From: Selenomonadales bacterium 4137-cl
GTDB lineage: Bacteria; Bacillota; Negativicutes; Sporomusales; UBA7701
Length of the DNA: 64,000 nt
NCBI GenBank assembly: GCA_032334055.1
Contig: JAUOZS010000002.1
Coordinates: forward strand, 62,001-126,000
Reading direction: 5' to 3'
In this document: piece by piece, positions 43,439 through 50,373 of the stretch
Layout: each line of letters begins with the position of its first letter
Numbering within the stretch: position 1 is the stretch's first letter
The notes under the pieces: generated by a model
The model's input: only the letters and a program-made list of their open reading frames with translations
Database searches by the model: none
What the model was told of the DNA's origin: nothing
Position numbers and translations under genes: made by a program

Positions 43439-43687
43439 GTGCCCAAGATCACCGAACAGATAATGGATGCTTTGGATGTGGAGACTTTCTTCGTCTGCGC
43501 CACCGAGGAGGAGGGCCGCAACCTGATGCTCAACTTGATCAAATCGTGGGGCTTCACTGACGCTGATGTGGTTTTCGCCCAGCACGAGGGCCCGGGAGTC
43601 CGGGTCAGGGGCCGGGCGTACGTTTACCGGCCGGCCGACAAGTACCGCTGGCTGCTCCGTGAAGCGGAAGCGGCGCAGGAGGGCTGA
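43439..43687 (+). CDS. Small protein at the head of the mutase cluster, function unknown
   Basis: 82 residues: MPKITEQIMDALDVETFFVC, then helix EEEGRNLMLNLIKSWGF and a basic YVYRPADKYRWLLREAEAA tail. No family recognised; it does not look like OraS or MutS small subunits of known aminomutases. GTG 43439 sits eight bases after GGAGG; in-frame ATGs at 43400 and 43403 lie inside the palindromic operator and lack a ribosome-binding site. The mutase ATG follows three bases after its stop, so the two are translated together and may interact. Confidence 0.7.
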   Translation: MPKITEQIMDALDVETFFVCATEEEGRNLMLNLIKSWGFTDADVVFAQHEGPGVRVRGRAYVYRPADKYRWLLREAEAAQEG

Positions 43688-43689
43688 TA

Positions 43690-45510
43690 ATGAAAAAAGT
43701 GTTGCTCGCACCGCTCGACCCGGTGCATGACATCGGCCTGAAGATCATCGCCCGCGGCCTTGAGGAGGCCGGCTACGAGACGCTGCTCCTGCCCCCCGAT
43801 CTGACCGAGGAAGAGATCATCGACAACGCTTTGCGGGAAAATACCGCGACACTGCTTTTGAGCCGCACGCTCGGCTACGGCGTGGCCGAGATCCTCGCCC
43901 GGTTCGTCGACCTCGCCGACGCAGCCGGCATCCGCGCCAAGGTGAAGCTGGGCATCGGTGGTATGGCTATCAGGCCGGAACTGGCCGCCGAGCTCGGTTT
44001 CGACGCCGGCTTCGGACCGGGTACGACGGTGGAGGAGGTCGTCTGCTTCATCGAGGGGCGGGAATACCGGCCGGATCCCACGCGGTGCGCCAAGACCAAG
44101 CCCGATATGACGGCCGGCTACGGCTACGGCTACCGCCATGCCGGCATCGCCGCCCGGCTCGACCGCATCAGCGCGCAGATCATGGACTGGGTCAAGGATA
44201 AGTCGTCGCCCGGTGTGGAACGCGCCCGGTTGCGCGATGAGCTGTGGAACGCCGCCGAGTGGCGCGCGCGCCGGGGCGACGGCGAGCTTTACCGGCATTA
44301 CCCCGCCCTATGCGGCGACATTCCGCGGAAGTACTATGCCAGCGGCGAACTCCACCCGAAGACGCGCCGCTTTACCAAGACCGAGGTGGAGGGGCTGGAG
44401 AAGTATCTGGCCGACACCAAGGCCCGCATGTCGGTCCGCAAGCTTCAGCACAGCCGCAGGAAGCCGCTGGTGTTTGTCCAGTACGGCACCGGCTGCCCCT
44501 TCATGGATATCGGCCACATTCTCGCCAGCGAGGCGTGGGGCGCCGATGGCGTGGTCCATTTCGACCCCTCGTGGGGGGCGCGTACCGAGGGCTTCCTCGA
44601 TGGCTTCCTCACCCACCAGGAGGACGGTACGGTTATAACGCCGGCCAATTTTAACCGCATTAAGGGCGCCCTTGAGGATTCGACGCTATGGCAGGTGAGG
44701 GCCCACCGCGGCCTAAACACCCCGGAGACGGCGGTGCTGGCCGGCAAGATGGGCGCCGACCTGACGAAGATCAATTTCTGCTACGGCGCCCTGGGGGCGG
44801 GGACCGACCCGGCGCGCATGGTGGTGGACGGCTACCACACCATTTTATACGCCAAGAAATACAACCTGCCCTTCGATGTCGTGACCAACGAGGAGCTGTG
44901 CGGCGTGCCGGCCCATAAGGCGTTCGCCGGCATGCTGATCGTCGCCGACCTGGCGGTGCGGCTCGGCGGCCGGCCAATCCTGCAGCCGCTGTTCGCCTAC
45001 TCTCCCGAGGTGATGGTCGGCGGTCTGATGGCCGATAACTACGTCGATTTCAACACCGCCAAGATCAAGGCCCTCCGGGGCATCATCGACGCCCCCCTGT
45101 GGCCGGGCGCGCCGATCGGCTTCCTCACCCACACCGAGGACCGGGTCCAGTCGGCGATGGCCACCGCGCTTCACGCCTGTCTGGCAAGCTCGCTGGAGGT
45201 CGACGCAATTTCGATCGCCTCCACCGACGAAGCCTATTCGGGCGGGCCGATCTCCGCTCCATCACGGATCGACACCCTGCGGGCCGTCCAGGAAGGCTTC
45301 CGCTTCTTCGGCCAGGCGGGCATAAACCCCACCTCTGAGGCCGACCGCTACGCCGACGAGCTGGTGGCCGGCATCGAGAAGGTCCTGGACGAGGTGGCGG
45401 CACGCGGCGATTTCGTAGCCGCCGTCCACGAGGGCTTGCTGGGCAGCCGGGCGGAGGGGGCGTATCCGGGGCGCAGCGGCAAGGACACTGTGACTATCGT
45501 CAAAAAATAG
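43690..45510 (+). CDS. Cobalamin-dependent mutase: KamE-like B12 domain fused ahead of a KamD/OraE-like barrel
   Basis: 606 residues. Residues 1-125 form a B12-binding Rossmann domain: LDPVHDIG supplies His13 as the probable lower cobalt ligand (Asp is three residues before His, a variant of DxHxxG), and ELGFDAGFGPG (101-111) closely resembles the end of lysine 5,6-aminomutase beta (KamE). After a helical linker, residues about 258-600 resemble the aminomutase alpha barrel (KamD/OraE): PLVFVQYGTG...DIGHILASEAWGADG and GARTEGF (296-302). Known OraE has the B12 domain C-terminal; here it is N-terminal. The KamE PLP lysine (11 residues after the cobalt His) is Leu here, so PLP use is doubtful. 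A carbon-skeleton or amino-group migration on an unknown substrate is inferred. Confidence 0.8.
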   Translation: MKKVLLAPLDPVHDIGLKIIARGLEEAGYETLLLPPDLTEEEIIDNALRENTATLLLSRTLGYGVAEILARFVDLADAAGIRAKVKLGIGGMAIRPELAAELGFDAGFGPGTTVEEVVCFIEGREYRPDPTRCAKTKPDMTAGYGYGYRHAGIAARLDRISAQIMDWVKDKSSPGVERARLRDELWNAAEWRARRGDGELYRHYPALCGDIPRKYYASGELHPKTRRFTKTEVEGLEKYLADTKARMSVRKLQHSRRKPLVFVQYGTGCPFMDIGHILASEAWGADGVVHFDPSWGARTEGFLDGFLTHQEDGTVITPANFNRIKGALEDSTLWQVRAHRGLNTPETAVLAGKMGADLTKINFCYGALGAGTDPARMVVDGYHTILYAKKYNLPFDVVTNEELCGVPAHKAFAGMLIVADLAVRLGGRPILQPLFAYSPEVMVGGLMADNYVDFNTAKIKALRGIIDAPLWPGAPIGFLTHTEDRVQSAMATALHACLASSLEVDAISIASTDEAYSGGPISAPSRIDTLRAVQEGFRFFGQAGINPTSEADRYADELVAGIEKVLDEVAARGDFVAAVHEGLLGSRAEGAYPGRSGKDTVTIVKK

Positions 45511-45516
45511 GGAAAC

Positions 45517-45540
45517 CGCCGCAAAAGTCCATCTGCGGCG
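45517..45540 (+). other. Hairpin after the mutase gene, overlapping a repeat-family fragment
   Basis: CGCCGCA (45517-45523) / TGCGGCG (45534-45540). CCATCTGCGGCGTTGCTCC at 45529-45547 is the inner arm of the dispersed intergenic repeat. No T-run, so probably an mRNA-stability or processing element, not a terminator. Confidence 0.4.
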
Positions 45541-45550
45541 TTGCTCCCCC

Positions 45551-45582
45551 CGGGTGCTAGCATAGACGGGTGCTAGCATAGA
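45551..45582 (+). repeat. 16-bp tandem duplication before the unknown conserved gene
   Basis: CGGGTGCTAGCATAGA occurs twice back to back (45551-45566, 45567-45582), ending 13 bases before the next start; the AGGAGG follows directly. Confidence 0.85.
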
Positions 45583-45595
45583 TAGGAGGCCATAC

Positions 45596-46045
45596 ATGAA
45601 AAATGATCCATATGCTTCCGGCAAATTCTCCTCCAACCCCTACGCCGCCAAGACCGACGTCAACGGCACGCTGGCGGTCGTGCTGCGGGGGAAGATGGAA
45701 GACCGCGGCCTGGAGCTTATCAAGCCGATATCCCGCTGCGTCAGGCGGCATGACATCCACGAACTTATCCTTACCGACGAGCCGGACGCCAAGCCCGGCA
45801 GCCGCGTAAACCGCATCGCCTATCTGGGGTTCGCAGCCGTCGCCGACGGCGGTGTGATCGTCGCCGGGGACGAGGTTTATCTCGCCGGGCGCCTTGTCGG
45901 CACCCTGGCCGGCTTCGACGAAACCCATATGCCCAACCACCTCAACATTGTCATCCGGACCGACCGGCTGGCCGACGGGGTGGAGCAGGGGGCTGAACTG
46001 GGGATGCCGGTGCGGTTTACCGTCGCCAAAAGGGATGAGAAATAG
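45596..46045 (+). CDS. Conserved-looking protein of unknown function in the mutase cluster
   Basis: 149 residues, no signal or membrane segment. Predicted mostly beta-strand: GTLAVVLRGKMEDRGLELIKPISRCVRRHDIHELILTDEP, then NRIAYLGFAAVADGGVIVAGDEVYLAGRLVGTLAGFDETHMPNHLNIVI and GAELGMPVRFTVAKRD. The pattern suggests a small barrel like that in enzymes that stabilise or carry a ligand; HMPNHLNIVI contains possible metal-binding His. I do not recognise a characterised family. AGGAGG precedes the ATG. Position between the mutase and RidA genes suggests a pathway role. Confidence 0.75.
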   Translation: MKNDPYASGKFSSNPYAAKTDVNGTLAVVLRGKMEDRGLELIKPISRCVRRHDIHELILTDEPDAKPGSRVNRIAYLGFAAVADGGVIVAGDEVYLAGRLVGTLAGFDETHMPNHLNIVIRTDRLADGVEQGAELGMPVRFTVAKRDEK

Positions 46046-46075
46046 AATCCGGCTTAAGCCGGGGAGGTGAACGAG

Positions 46076-46543
46076 ATGAGTGTTGAAGCAAAAATCAAGG
46101 AAATGGGACTGAGCCTGCCGCCGGCGCCAAAACCGGTGGCCGCGTACGTCCCGGCTGTCGCGACCGGCGACGGTTATGTGTATACTTCGGGCCAGATTCC
46201 CTTTGCGGGCGGCGAGCTTATCTTCAAGGGCAAGGTGGGCCGCGAACTGGACGAGGCCCAGGGTTACGCGGCGGCGCAGCTTTGCGCCCTCAACTGCCTG
46301 AGCGTCATCAAGGCGGCGATCGGCAGCCTGGACCGCATCGAGCAGGTGGTGAAGGTTACTGGCTTCGTGGCCAGCGCCCCGGGGTTCAACGCCCAGCCCA
46401 AGGTGGTAAACGGCGCGTCCGAGCTCTTGGGCAAGCTGTTCGGCGCCGCGGGCGAACACGCCCGGTCGGCGGTGGGGGTCAGCGAGCTGCCGCTGGATGC
46501 GGCGTGCGAGGTGGAGATGGTCGTCAAAGTCAAAAACGGGTAA
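46076..46543 (+). CDS. RidA-family protein
   Basis: 155 residues. RidA proteins hydrolyse reactive enamine/imine products of PLP enzymes to ketones plus ammonia. Visible: YVYTSGQIPF, GRELDEAQGYAAAQLCALNCLSVIKAAIGSLDRIEQVVKVTGFVAS and ARSAVGVSELPLDAACEVEMVVKV, in which the Arg matches the catalytic Arg105 region of RidA. ATG 46076 lies eight bases after GGGGAGG; GTG 46067 overlaps that site. Its place beside a PLP enzyme and a desulfhydrase-like enzyme suggests that the pathway releases 2-aminoacrylate-type or other imine intermediates. Confidence 0.9.
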   Translation: MSVEAKIKEMGLSLPPAPKPVAAYVPAVATGDGYVYTSGQIPFAGGELIFKGKVGRELDEAQGYAAAQLCALNCLSVIKAAIGSLDRIEQVVKVTGFVASAPGFNAQPKVVNGASELLGKLFGAAGEHARSAVGVSELPLDAACEVEMVVKVKNG

Positions 46544-46618
46544 AAAATTATTTGCTGCGTAGCAGGAACCCTTTACGGAGCGACTTACATAGAGAACATA
46601 TTTTAGGAGGAGATCGAC

Positions 46619-48082
46619 ATGGGAAAATTTAAGTACAAATTTCAGATGTATAAGAGCCTGCAGGCCAACATACCTGCCATTTACGCCGAGGCCAAGAAGG
46701 CCGCCGAAGAGCTCGGCATCCCGCAGGAAATCCGCGGCAAGTTCGGCATGACCGGCGGCATCTCCGGCTGCCCGGCGCCGCTGCGCGAAGATATCATGCA
46801 CGCTAGCGAGGAAGCCGCCAAGACGGTCACGCCGCTGGCGGTGATGGTCGATCAGATCCGCGAGCTCGTCAAGGACATCTACGGCGACGAGTACGACGCC
46901 GCGCCGACCAGCACCTGCGAGGCCGGCCTGTGGGTCGCTTTCGACTCGCTGTTCACCCCGCCGGCCATGGGCCGGGGCGACAACTACCGCGCCCGTTACA
47001 TCGCTCCCTACGAAAAGCATTTTCATCACCAGGGCGGCTACGGGCGTCCTTTCCCCGGCAAATACAAGGATCTCATCGCCGATCGCGGCACCACCCCCGG
47101 CGAACTGGGCTTCTACGGCAAACGCCAGAACAACCTCGATACCCTCGTCGTGCCGGTGGCCGGCGCCGAGTATCCGGTGCACGGCATCAAGCATCATCCT
47201 GTTCCGCTTCTCACCAAGGTCGACCCCGAGGCCACCTATGCCGAGATGAAGAAGATCGCCGAGCGCCACGCCGCCATGTTCACCGGCATGACCTCCCTCG
47301 GCTACGAGACCCCCGGCTATGGCTACGGCGCCAAGGACAAGGACGGCACGCCGGTTCTCCAGAAGCTCTACGCCAAGCTGTGCAAGGAATATAACGTTCC
47401 TTACGTCATCGACAACGCGTGGGGCGTGCCCGGTATCGGCCACGACATCCGCAAATCGGGCGCCGACGCCATCATCTATTCGATGGACAAGGCGAGCGGC
47501 GCGGCGACCAGCGGCCTGATCATCGGCAAGGAAGACGTCATGGTACCTATCCGCCGGGCGATGGGCATGCACGGCGACCGCTGGGGCACCGGATCTTCCT
47601 ACGGCAAGGCGGCCTACGTGACCTTCGATCCCGGCAAGGAGGCGCTGGCCACCCAAATCCAGGTTCTCAAGGTGCTGCGCGACAACCCCGAGGTTTACAC
47701 CAAGGCGGTCGACGATCTCTTCGACGTTGTCAAGGAGGAATTTGCCAAGATTCACCCGAAACTGAAAGCGGGGATAATCATCAACAAGTCGTACAACTCC
47801 CGCGCCGTCGAAGTTAACTACGAGGGCACCTGGCAGGGCGGCGAGCTTGGTCTGCCGATCTTCTCGATCGAGGACATGTATTCGGGCACGAACATCTTCC
47901 AGAGCGGCATGGCCCAGATGGGCGTCATCCCGACGGTGGCCTACGACGGCAACATCTACATCTCCCCCGACCTCGGCACCACCGACAGCAAGGGCAACCT
48001 GCTCAAAGACGTCATGCGCTACGGCGTCCAGGCGCAGGTGAAGCTGATCGAGATCGTCGCCAAGTTCGTGGGCATCATCTAG
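46619..48082 (+). CDS. Fold-type-I PLP enzyme of unassigned specificity (SepSecS/decarboxylase-like)
   Basis: 487 residues. PLP site: Asp265 in YVIDNAWGVPG for the pyridine nitrogen and Lys291 in IIYSMDKASGAATSG as the Schiff-base lysine; STCEAGLWVAF (98-108) probably holds the cofactor phosphate. The general layout is that of the aminotransferase class V / Sep-tRNA synthase / group II decarboxylase superfamily. An unusual insert at about 117-170 is rich in His, Tyr and Gly (YEKHFHHQGGYGRPFPGKYK). It could cleave, deaminate or decarboxylate the product of the neighbouring mutase. Not close to a characterised enzyme I know. TTTTAGGAGGAG precedes the start. A long hairpin follows it. Confidence 0.8.
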   Translation: MGKFKYKFQMYKSLQANIPAIYAEAKKAAEELGIPQEIRGKFGMTGGISGCPAPLREDIMHASEEAAKTVTPLAVMVDQIRELVKDIYGDEYDAAPTSTCEAGLWVAFDSLFTPPAMGRGDNYRARYIAPYEKHFHHQGGYGRPFPGKYKDLIADRGTTPGELGFYGKRQNNLDTLVVPVAGAEYPVHGIKHHPVPLLTKVDPEATYAEMKKIAERHAAMFTGMTSLGYETPGYGYGAKDKDGTPVLQKLYAKLCKEYNVPYVIDNAWGVPGIGHDIRKSGADAIIYSMDKASGAATSGLIIGKEDVMVPIRRAMGMHGDRWGTGSSYGKAAYVTFDPGKEALATQIQVLKVLRDNPEVYTKAVDDLFDVVKEEFAKIHPKLKAGIIINKSYNSRAVEVNYEGTWQGGELGLPIFSIEDMYSGTNIFQSGMAQMGVIPTVAYDGNIYISPDLGTTDSKGNLLKDVMRYGVQAQVKLIEIVAKFVGII

Positions 48083-48111
48083 GCGGTTGCAAGGTAATAT
48101 GAAATAACCGA

Positions 48112-48150
48112 GGTCGCCCAGAAGGCTCGGTTCGGGTTTTCTGGGCGACC
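48112..48150 (+). other. Intercistronic 12-bp hairpin
   Basis: GGTCGCCCAGAA (48112-48123) / TTCTGGGCGACC (48139-48150), perfect stem, without a T-run. Likely an mRNA-processing or stability element that separates the PLP-enzyme and flavoprotein messages, or a weak terminator. Confidence 0.5.
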
Positions 48151-48174
48151 AAAGTGTTAGGGAGGGGTATCATC

Positions 48175-49473
48175 ATGGCTAAAAAAGTCGTCATCGTCGG
48201 CGGCGGCTGGGCCGGCTGCGCGGCCGCCCTGGCGGTCCGCAAGGCGGGCTGCGAGGCGGAACTTTTCGAGCGGGCCGATATGCTGCTCGGCACCGGCTTG
48301 GTGGGCGGCATCATGCGCAACAACGGCCGTTTCGCCGCCACCGAGGAAGCCATCGCCATGGGCGGTGGGGACCTGTTTCAGATCGCCGACGCCAATGCGC
48401 GCCACAAGAACATCGAATTCCCCGGCCACAAGCATGCCAGCCTCTATGACGTTTCCACCATCGAGCCGGCCGTCCGCAAGGCGCTCCTGGCCGCCGGGGT
48501 GACGGTGCACATGCAGTCCAGGGTGCGCGACATCGAGGTCAAGGACGGCGCAATAACCAAGGTTTTCGCCGATGTGTTCCATGGGGAACCCGTTGAGGCG
48601 AGCGGCGACGCCTTCGTCGACGTGGCCGGCACCGCCGGCCCGCAGGGCAACTGCATGAAGTACGGCAACGGCTGCGCGATGTGCATCTATCGCTGCCCGA
48701 CCTTCGGGCCGCGCTTTTCGATCGCCGCCAAGGCCGGGGTGAAGGAAATCCTCGGCGAGAAGGCCGACGGCACCTTCGGGGCGATGAGCGGCTCGTGCAA
48801 GCTTCACAAGGACTCGCTCGCGAAGGACATTCAGGACAAGCTCAACGCGACCGGCGTGGCCATCATCCCCGTGCCCGCCAGTCTCCAGAAGGACCTCGGC
48901 TCGCTCGCCAAGAAGGCGTGCCAGCAGTACGCACTGAAGGAGTTCGCCGAGAATATCATCCTTCTCGATACCGGCCACGCCAAGCTGATGACCTCTTACT
49001 ACCCCCTCGAAATCCTCCGTCAGGTGCCCGGCTTCGAGAACGCCCGTTTCGAGGACCCGTACGCGGGCGGTATCGGCAATTCGATGCGCTACCTGGGGAT
49101 GCTGCCGCGCGACAACGCTCTCAAGGTGGAAGGGCTGAAGAACGTTTTCTGCGGCGGCGAAAAGGCCGGCCTGCTCGTCGGCCATACCGAGGCGATCATC
49201 ACCGGGACGCTGGCCGGGAATAACGCCGCCCGCGCCGCCTGCGGCCTGGCGCCGATCGAGATTCCCGCCACCCTGGCCTGCGGCGACGCGATCGCGTTCG
49301 TCCGCCAGGAGATGCAGACCAAGGCCGGACTGGCCAAGAAGTACACCTTCTCCGGTTCGGTATACTTCGAGCGGATGCAGAAACAAGAGCTTTACACGAC
49401 CGACATCGCGGCCATCGGGGCAAGGGTGGAGAAAGCCGGCATGAGCGGCATATTCGCCCGGCCGGTGTGCTGA
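48175..49473 (+). CDS. FAD-dependent oxidoreductase with a CX6CX2CX3C motif
   Basis: 432 residues. FAD Rossmann motif VVIVGGGWAGCAAALAVRKAG (5-25) and a second acidic strand ELFER. Residues 143-180 read GDAFVDVAGTAGPQGN then C160-X6-C167-X2-C170-X3-C174, a likely Fe-S or zinc site. The C-terminal FAD contact is LKNVFCGGEKAGLLVGHTEAIITGTLAGNNAAR, reminiscent of GidA/TrmFO and fumarate-reductase-like flavoproteins. It may oxidise an amine or hydroxy intermediate of the cluster and pass electrons through the cluster. ATG 48175 follows GGGAGGGG. Substrate unknown. Confidence 0.82.
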   Translation: MAKKVVIVGGGWAGCAAALAVRKAGCEAELFERADMLLGTGLVGGIMRNNGRFAATEEAIAMGGGDLFQIADANARHKNIEFPGHKHASLYDVSTIEPAVRKALLAAGVTVHMQSRVRDIEVKDGAITKVFADVFHGEPVEASGDAFVDVAGTAGPQGNCMKYGNGCAMCIYRCPTFGPRFSIAAKAGVKEILGEKADGTFGAMSGSCKLHKDSLAKDIQDKLNATGVAIIPVPASLQKDLGSLAKKACQQYALKEFAENIILLDTGHAKLMTSYYPLEILRQVPGFENARFEDPYAGGIGNSMRYLGMLPRDNALKVEGLKNVFCGGEKAGLLVGHTEAIITGTLAGNNAARAACGLAPIEIPATLACGDAIAFVRQEMQTKAGLAKKYTFSGSVYFERMQKQELYTTDIAAIGARVEKAGMSGIFARPVC

Positions 49474-49546
49474 CCGGCGGCAGGAAAAGACGTTCCGGCG
49501 ACGAATAAGGCATATGGCCCCAGGTTGTACGAGAGGTGGGCGGATA

Positions 49547-50284
49547 ATGCTAAGTAAACGGGAAAAGCTGGAACGCGATCTGCTGACGATTATCAGCGAC
49601 AGCGCTCAGCCGGTTGGCTGCGGCCATATCAGCCAGATTCTCCAGGGTATGGGACACAGCATCAGCGAGGCTACCGTCGGCCGGCTGCTGCGCGATTTGG
49701 ACAGCCAGGGTCTTACCGACAAGGCCGGTTTCCAGGGGCGGTCGCTGTCGGCGCGCGGTACGGCGCGGCTGGACGAGCTGACGAACAGGCAGAAGAGCAT
49801 CGAATGGGGGATAGAGTTCGCCAGCTCGCTGCGCGGCCACACCAAGAGCCAACTGCTGGAGGTGCTTGTGGCCAGGCGGGCCATCGAAAGCGAGCTTGCT
49901 TATCTGGCGGCTGTCAACCGCACCGAGGCGGCGGTCGCCCAACTCCGCGAAATCCTGGAAAGGCAGCGGCAGGCGCTCGATGAAGGCGGCGGCGCCGCTC
50001 AGGAGGACGTCGACTTTCACTCGCTTATCGCCCGCATGGCCGGCAACCGCGTCCTGGGCGCGGCCATCGCCCTCATTCGCCAGGATACCCAGCTTTCGCC
50101 CGTACTCGAATATATCCGTCGCCGGGTCAAGAGCCCCGTCTACATCGATCACCAGCGGCTTGCCGAGGCGATCGCCGACGGCCGGGGGGACAGCGCCCGC
50201 GAGATTATGGTCGAGCATATCAACAATTTGATGAAAGACGTCGAGAAGTACTGGAAACTCGCCGGCGTCAAGGATAAGGAATAA
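49547..50284 (+). CDS. Transcriptional regulator: winged helix plus FCD ligand domain
   Basis: 245 residues. N-terminal helix-turn-helix (about 5-75, LTIISDSAQPVGCGHISQILQGMGHSISEATVGRLLRDLDSQGLTDKAG) is of the NrpR/RNase-R winged-helix kind, not the usual GntR one. Residues about 100-235 form an FCD domain (LEVLVARRAIESELAYLAAV; DVDFHSLIARMAGNRVLGAAI; HQRLAEAIADGRGDSAREIMVEHI) with the D...H...H...H pattern that binds a metal and a carboxylate ligand. It is the only dedicated regulator in the mutase cluster and the first candidate for the CTCATCA-N-TGATGAG operators. ATG 49547 follows GAGGTGG. Confidence 0.88.
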   Translation: MLSKREKLERDLLTIISDSAQPVGCGHISQILQGMGHSISEATVGRLLRDLDSQGLTDKAGFQGRSLSARGTARLDELTNRQKSIEWGIEFASSLRGHTKSQLLEVLVARRAIESELAYLAAVNRTEAAVAQLREILERQRQALDEGGGAAQEDVDFHSLIARMAGNRVLGAAIALIRQDTQLSPVLEYIRRRVKSPVYIDHQRLAEAIADGRGDSAREIMVEHINNLMKDVEKYWKLAGVKDKE

Positions 50285-50373
50285 TGCGGGATGAGCGTGC
50301 GGAAATAACCGTGCGCTCCGTCTCGTTTTTGGGCACTCTTTAATACAGTACGGTGTAAAGAAGGAGGATAGCC

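Noticed and set aside
43439..43687. Assignment as OraS, the small subunit of ornithine aminomutase
   Set aside because: Too short and no sequence resemblance that I can see.
43690..45510. Assignment as glutamate mutase E or methylmalonyl-CoA mutase
   Set aside because: The barrel segment around GARTEGF and the B12-domain end ELGFDAGFGPG fit the lysine/ornithine aminomutase pair better; the substrate is therefore left open.
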